A stretch of DNA of 64,000 nucleotides from Nyssa sinensis (lineage: Eukaryota > Streptophyta > Magnoliopsida > Cornales > Nyssaceae). The stretch lies in assembly GCA_008638375.1 (NCBI GenBank), contig CM018052.1, forward strand, positions 3,844,501 to 3,908,500, written 5' to 3'. Each line of letters begins with the position of its first letter. The stretch's first letter is position 1. Shown here one piece after another: positions 60,301 to 64,000 of the stretch. The translations under genes were made by a program, and so were the position numbers. Under the pieces are notes generated by a model that did no database searches, was not told the DNA's origin, and saw only the letters and a list, made by a program, of their open reading frames with translations.

Positions 60301-61628
60301 AATCTTTCATCTCATTCACTACTTTGGTCTTCTTCCACCCTAAATTGCCAGACTTCCTTGTTCCATTTTTCATAGTCTTTCTTTAGCAACTTCAACCCTC
60401 AAGCTAAAACAAAACTCATAAGATCTGTCACCCAATACTTATGACACGCTCCACTAACCTTCCTCCTTAATGCACATATTCACAAATCTGAAAGCCCCCT
60501 TGACAAAGAGAATCTAGAATAGTTCCAATGAAAGCCACAATAATAGAGGTTTTATGTAATCTGTAAAACTTTCTGCGTGAACTTACAAGCAATTCACTAA
60601 CAGAATTTTTTTTTCCCTGATTGTTAAGCAGTGCACCCATATAGACAAACAAAAACCAAAAGAAAAGGGGAAAAGATGTAATAAATGAAGATATGATCAG
60701 AGCCTTTACTGCTTAGCTGTTTCAGTTCGTGCAGCTTTCACTGCATGCTCCACCTCAGTCGGTCTCTTGTGTTTGAGTGAACCTGAGTCAACAAGCAAAA
60801 ATAAAACTGAGAACTAGTGCTATAATTACAAGCATGCCTTAACAAAACAATTCAAAAAGCGGTCTTGAAAGTACCATGCAACATCCTATAATTTTCCATA
60901 CTGCTATTTCAAAGTTGTTCATATATTTATTTGTAAAATACATTAGTGAGAACAACATTTCCATGGAGGATAGTGTTAAATCACCAACTCATCTAAAAGC
61001 TTAAGCTGCTAGAGAATGGGCCAACAATGTATATCAAGCTCTCAACACTCCCCCTCACGTGCGACCCTGAACTCGCACGTAAAGAGACAAAGAAATCATA
61101 GACAAATGTGAAAGAAAATAGAATGCAAATGCAAACGGGAAATAAATAGAAATAGAGAGACTTGAACCCAAGACCTCTCACAACTAAGGCTTTGAAACCA
61201 TGTTAAATCACCAACTCATCTAAAAGCTAAAACTGTTAGAGAATGGGCCAACATCAAGCTCTTAACAAATAGATGTTGCGTTGAATACAAATCCAGTAAG
61301 CTTATATTTTTAGGGTCATTGATCCATGGAGAAGCATACCAATACTTTTGAGATTTCTTTCACGCTTTGACATATGACTGAAGTTCTTGTCCTATCAATA
61401 TAAAAAAATGAAATGAACAAATTTATACAAGAAAAAAAAAAACTCTTCGCTACATGAAGAAAAATAAAAATAACAGGACGACTCTAAAATGGAGTTTCTA
61501 CAAACCTTGATAATTGGTTCACCAACCTCACCGTAACCAAAAAGACGCTGGACGTGCCAACCCTGCATGGCACGTGCTGCGGCATCCCTTCTTGCCCTAC
61601 CCGAAGCAGGAGCTTGGTAACCATTTGC
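55210..61628 (-). CDS. ARID/Hsp20-like domain protein, 3' seven coding exons (partial)
   Basis: Exons on the minus strand: 61628-61506, 61391-61340, 60782-60710, 58626-58560, 58464-58414, 56113-56021, 55314-55210 (stop TAA). All have GT..AG borders and phases match; 187 codons are in the window. The reading starts ANGYQAPASGRARRDAAARA, MQGWHVQRLFGYGEVGEPII. It then continues DKNFSHMSKRERNLKS and ends in an alpha-crystallin-like domain: VDVGPPADWVKINVRET, CFEVYALVPGLLREE, VRVQSDPAGRLVITGQPEQP, LHGRLFVRVPFEQ. This combination is that of the plant ARID3/5/6 group, nuclear proteins with an N-terminal AT-rich DNA-binding domain. That domain should lie upstream, beyond the window. All exons are open with no damage, so the gene looks live. 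Introns contain TEs, including S at 61944. Which paralogue this is cannot be told. Confidence 0.93.
57264..57801. mobile_element. MITE-like element in an ARID gene intron
   Basis: 538 bp with terminal inverted repeats CTAAGAAACACGGACACT and (reverse complement) CTACGAAACACGGATACT. Flanked by the direct repeat GTAGGACC(C) at 57256-57264 and 57802-57810: 8 bp if the element starts with C, 9 bp if it starts with T. Eight bp would suggest hAT, nine Mutator-like. Internal TA run at 57363-57393. No ORF of note. Confidence 0.75.
59740..60415 (-). pseudogene. LINE (L1-type) ORF2 fragment in an ARID gene intron
   Basis: Minus strand, frames shifting, with stops. It reads in order KWNKEVWQF, NEMKDLNRKEEADG, CRAELGRIAL, LDGMEFDKIE, WEVVEVLKSCN then DKA, TIKAFIQQY, and KGKAVDLR / ISLVDCT. 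This is the order found between endonuclease and the start of RT in plant L1 elements (the GDKAPGPDG-like and RPISLV-like blocks). 5' truncated and not functional. Confidence 0.7.
60974..61267 (-). mobile_element. Complete TRIM retrotransposon in an ARID gene intron
   Basis: 294 bp. LTRs 61201-61267 and 60974-61047 (minus strand TGTTAAGAGCTTGAT... GGTGATTTAACA). A decayed primer site TGGTTTCAAAGCC follows the first LTR (61200-61188) and a GAGGGGGAG tract precedes the second. Flanks GATAG (60969-60973) and AATAG (61268-61272) are a near-exact target duplication. No coding capacity, as expected. It lies between exons 60782 and 61340. Confidence 0.85.
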
Positions 61629-61660
61629 CTGCACAGGTAATTTATGAAGTTCAATTTAGA

Positions 61661-61682
61661 GAGAGAGAGAGAGAGAGAGGGG
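61661..61682. repeat. GA microsatellite
   Basis: AGAGAGAGAG run just upstream of the exon ending at 61628. Confidence 0.9.
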
Positions 61683-61943
61683 GAGAAAGATATTCAGAGA
61701 GAGCATCTTGCCGGTGAAAACTAATCCTAATTAAAGGTTGCATAGAGGTTGATAATGTGAACCTCCTCATAATTCAAAGCTAATAGTTCAACTTTCTACC
61801 AGCATTCCTAAGAAAAAGCTAGAGAATAGAGCAATTGCAAGACCATCTTTGTCATGTTAGTTTAAACAATGAAGATAATTTGAATTTAACTATTGACTAA
61901 CCATCACAAATTGGTGTTCCTTGTGTAAAGAAAACGAAGAAAG

Positions 61944-64000
61944 TGTAATACCCCGACCCGAGTGAGCCGGTACCCGACCCGGTAAACTCGAGCCATGACA
62001 TATAAAACCGAACTATAATAAAATATATTAAGAATAATAATAATAATAATAATAAAAGTAATAAACAAACAAATAAATAAATAATAATGATAATAAGAAT
62101 AAATAAATAGAAATATATATATATATATGTACAAATATATGTATGTATATAGCAGTATATATGTATATATAATTAGATATATATATATATGTATACGTGT
62201 GTGCTCATGTGTGAAACGTGGCAGTTTGGTATCATGCATGGAACAGGTGGCAAAAGCCACCGACTCAAGGTCGGGTTGAAGAGATAAAGAAATTTGGAGA
62301 AAGGGAGTGATAGAACCGAAGCATAGGTACACAGAGAGAGAGAAAGAGAGAGAGAGAAGTGATTTTGGAGAATTTGGAAAGCAGAAATCGGGTAAACAGG
62401 TATGGATTTACGTTTAAGTTCTTTAAGTTTTTCCTATCTTAGATGCATGTTAGAAATTATTTGAACTCAGAAAAAAAAAAATAGAGAACCGAAGCTATTA
62501 CGTTTGGCCAACTATGGTGAAATTTTATCCATTAAACCAATCTTGATTTTGAAACTAGAATTTAGTATATCAGCTCATCAGGAATCTAACGCAATTTGAA
62601 TGATAGGAAATGGTATAAAAATGGCTATGGAATGGCCAATTATTCCCTCACCGGTGCAACGCCAGAAAATGGGAAGGGGGTGTCGGAGAATGAGTATGTT
62701 AGGGGCTAAAATTAGTTTAAAAGAATTCCTTAATGTTCTAGGATTCATTTGATGTAAAAATGTAAAAATTTGGATGTCAAAATGAAGAAAAATGAGGGCT
62801 GCCGCGTTTTTCCGGTGACTGGTGCCGGCGAGATGGCCGGAGAAGACAACCGGAATTGCGTGGGGAAGAAGAAGGAAAGTGGGCTGACCTTGGGCTGGGT
62901 CACGACTAGGCTGGGGTTGGGCGCAATGACAGGCTGCTGTTGGGCTGCACCGTTTGGGCTTCTTCATAAATTGATTCAATTTAATTAAGAAAAATTTGGA
63001 AGAAGTTGTGGCTGCTAGGTTTCGAACCTGGAAGCCGTGACATGGAAAGGGGCACACTCACCACTGTGCCATGCCAACTACATGTACACATATGTGAAAA
63101 TAATACATATTTAATATATGATTAATTAATTTAATCAGTTATATATTAAAGTGATTCTCGATGTCCAAATTGGACAAGTAATTGGTGTTTTCTCTATGTA
63201 AGGAACATTCTGAGACCAATGGAGGGGTCCATTTTAAGAGACGAGGTCCCGAAAAATAAAATACACATAAAAGTGCAAAATGACCATTTTGCCCTTTTGA
63301 TACAAAAGTCCAAATTGAGTAAACCAATAGTACATTTTGACTATTTTGGGCGTTCTGAACCCAATGGTGGGGTCTGTTTCACGAGACGAAACTCTAAAAA
63401 AATAATACACGTTAGAGTATAAATTACCAAATTACCCTTAATGTCCCTAAAACCAAATGGAAGTCAGAGGGAGTCCAAATTGACTTTCTTCAACGTTCCG
63501 GACTCAATGGTGAGGTCCGTATTATAAAATAAGGTACAGAAAAATATGACACGTAAATATATAAGGTAATATAAATCAAACTTTAAAACTTAAAGAAGCT
63601 ACCCAAGAAATGTAACTAAAACAGGAAAAGAATTAATAATATTATGGAATGTGACCGGACTTTGAAATGTGATTTTAGGGAACTTCAAGGAAGGATTTTT
63701 GGAGATTTGTCTTGAGAATTCAGGTGAGTATTTCATACCATATTGAGGTAGACAATTTCAGTATAGATATAAATATTGAACTCTTTTATGATTTATCGTA
63801 CTATACTGTATACGTTTGAATGATCTATTGACAACTATATTGTCTTCTTTGATTTCAGAAAATGTGTTCGAAAGATACTCAAATGTTTTACGATATTCTT
63901 ACAAATGTTTGAACTGTTTGAGCTAAATGTCAAATAAAGAACCTTGATTTGAAATAATTGAACTGCTATTGATGATTATTGATTTTGGATATGATTTGGA
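61944..64000 (+). mobile_element. LTR S, start of an element inserted in the ARID gene
   Basis: Starts TGTAATACCCCGACCCGAG. Related to R (same opening, GGTAAACTCGAGCCATGACAT) and, further in, to X/Y (TTCCGGACTCAATGGTGAGG; ACCATTTTGCCCTT). Opposite in orientation to the host gene. It runs off the window, so LTR length and the second target flank (candidate GAAAG at 61939-61943) are unknown. Confidence 0.75.
62990..63072 (-). other. tRNA-like module S
   Basis: Minus strand: A box TGGCACAGTGGTGAG (63072-63058), B box CAGGTTCGAAACCTAG (63030-63015), TTTTT (62994-62990). The best matches to the consensus of all modules. Antisense to LTR S. Confidence 0.65.

Overview
The window is plant nuclear DNA, almost certainly from a eudicot with a large repeat-rich genome. 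The evidence is one intron-bearing host gene of a plant-specific type, plant LTR-retrotransposon lineages with tRNA-iMet primer sites, a plant TRIM, and plant-type LINE and MITE remnants. I see no prokaryotic gene, rRNA gene or CRISPR array. No intact transposon open reading frame survives; nearly everything up to about 53 kb is nested, decayed retrotransposon.

Layout. 1-8143: minus-strand Ty3/Gypsy element of the Tat type (5' LTR, primer site, gag, protease, RT, RNase H, integrase), followed in its 3' region by a 61-bp tandem array and a possible antisense ORF. 8144-20236: LTR fragments, a noncoding LARD-like fragment (R), a second truncated Tat copy on the plus strand, and a solo LTR (P, target duplication AGCTC). 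20237-36590: a remnant of an internally deleted LARD-like element (W) that hosts a three-deep nest of solo LTRs, Z containing X containing Y, each bounded by a 5-bp target duplication. 36590-53.4 kb: an opposite-facing LTR fragment, then a broken Ty1/Copia element on the minus strand whose gag is split by a structurally complete noncoding LARD-like element (V, duplication GTAGG). The 3' LTR of V is itself hit by LTR T (duplication ACAGT). 55.2-64 kb: the 3' seven coding exons of an ARID/Hsp20-like protein gene on the minus strand. Its introns hold a MITE, a LINE fragment, a complete TRIM and the start of an LTR (S) that runs off the window.

Most unusual signal. The long LTRs of the TGTAACACCCC family (X, Y, Z, W, and more loosely V, R, S) each carry an antisense tRNA-like module with an A box, a B box and a following T-run. 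In X, Y, Z and W the B box lies 415-427 bp from the LTR start. There the module sits directly against a TATA sequence that on the LTR strand looks like the Pol II promoter and on the other strand looks like the upstream TATA/CAA of a plant Pol III gene. LTR T landed inside the A box of the V module.

Exon boundaries, target duplications and motifs were read directly. Family names rest on recognised protein or terminal motifs. Claims of transcription are inference.
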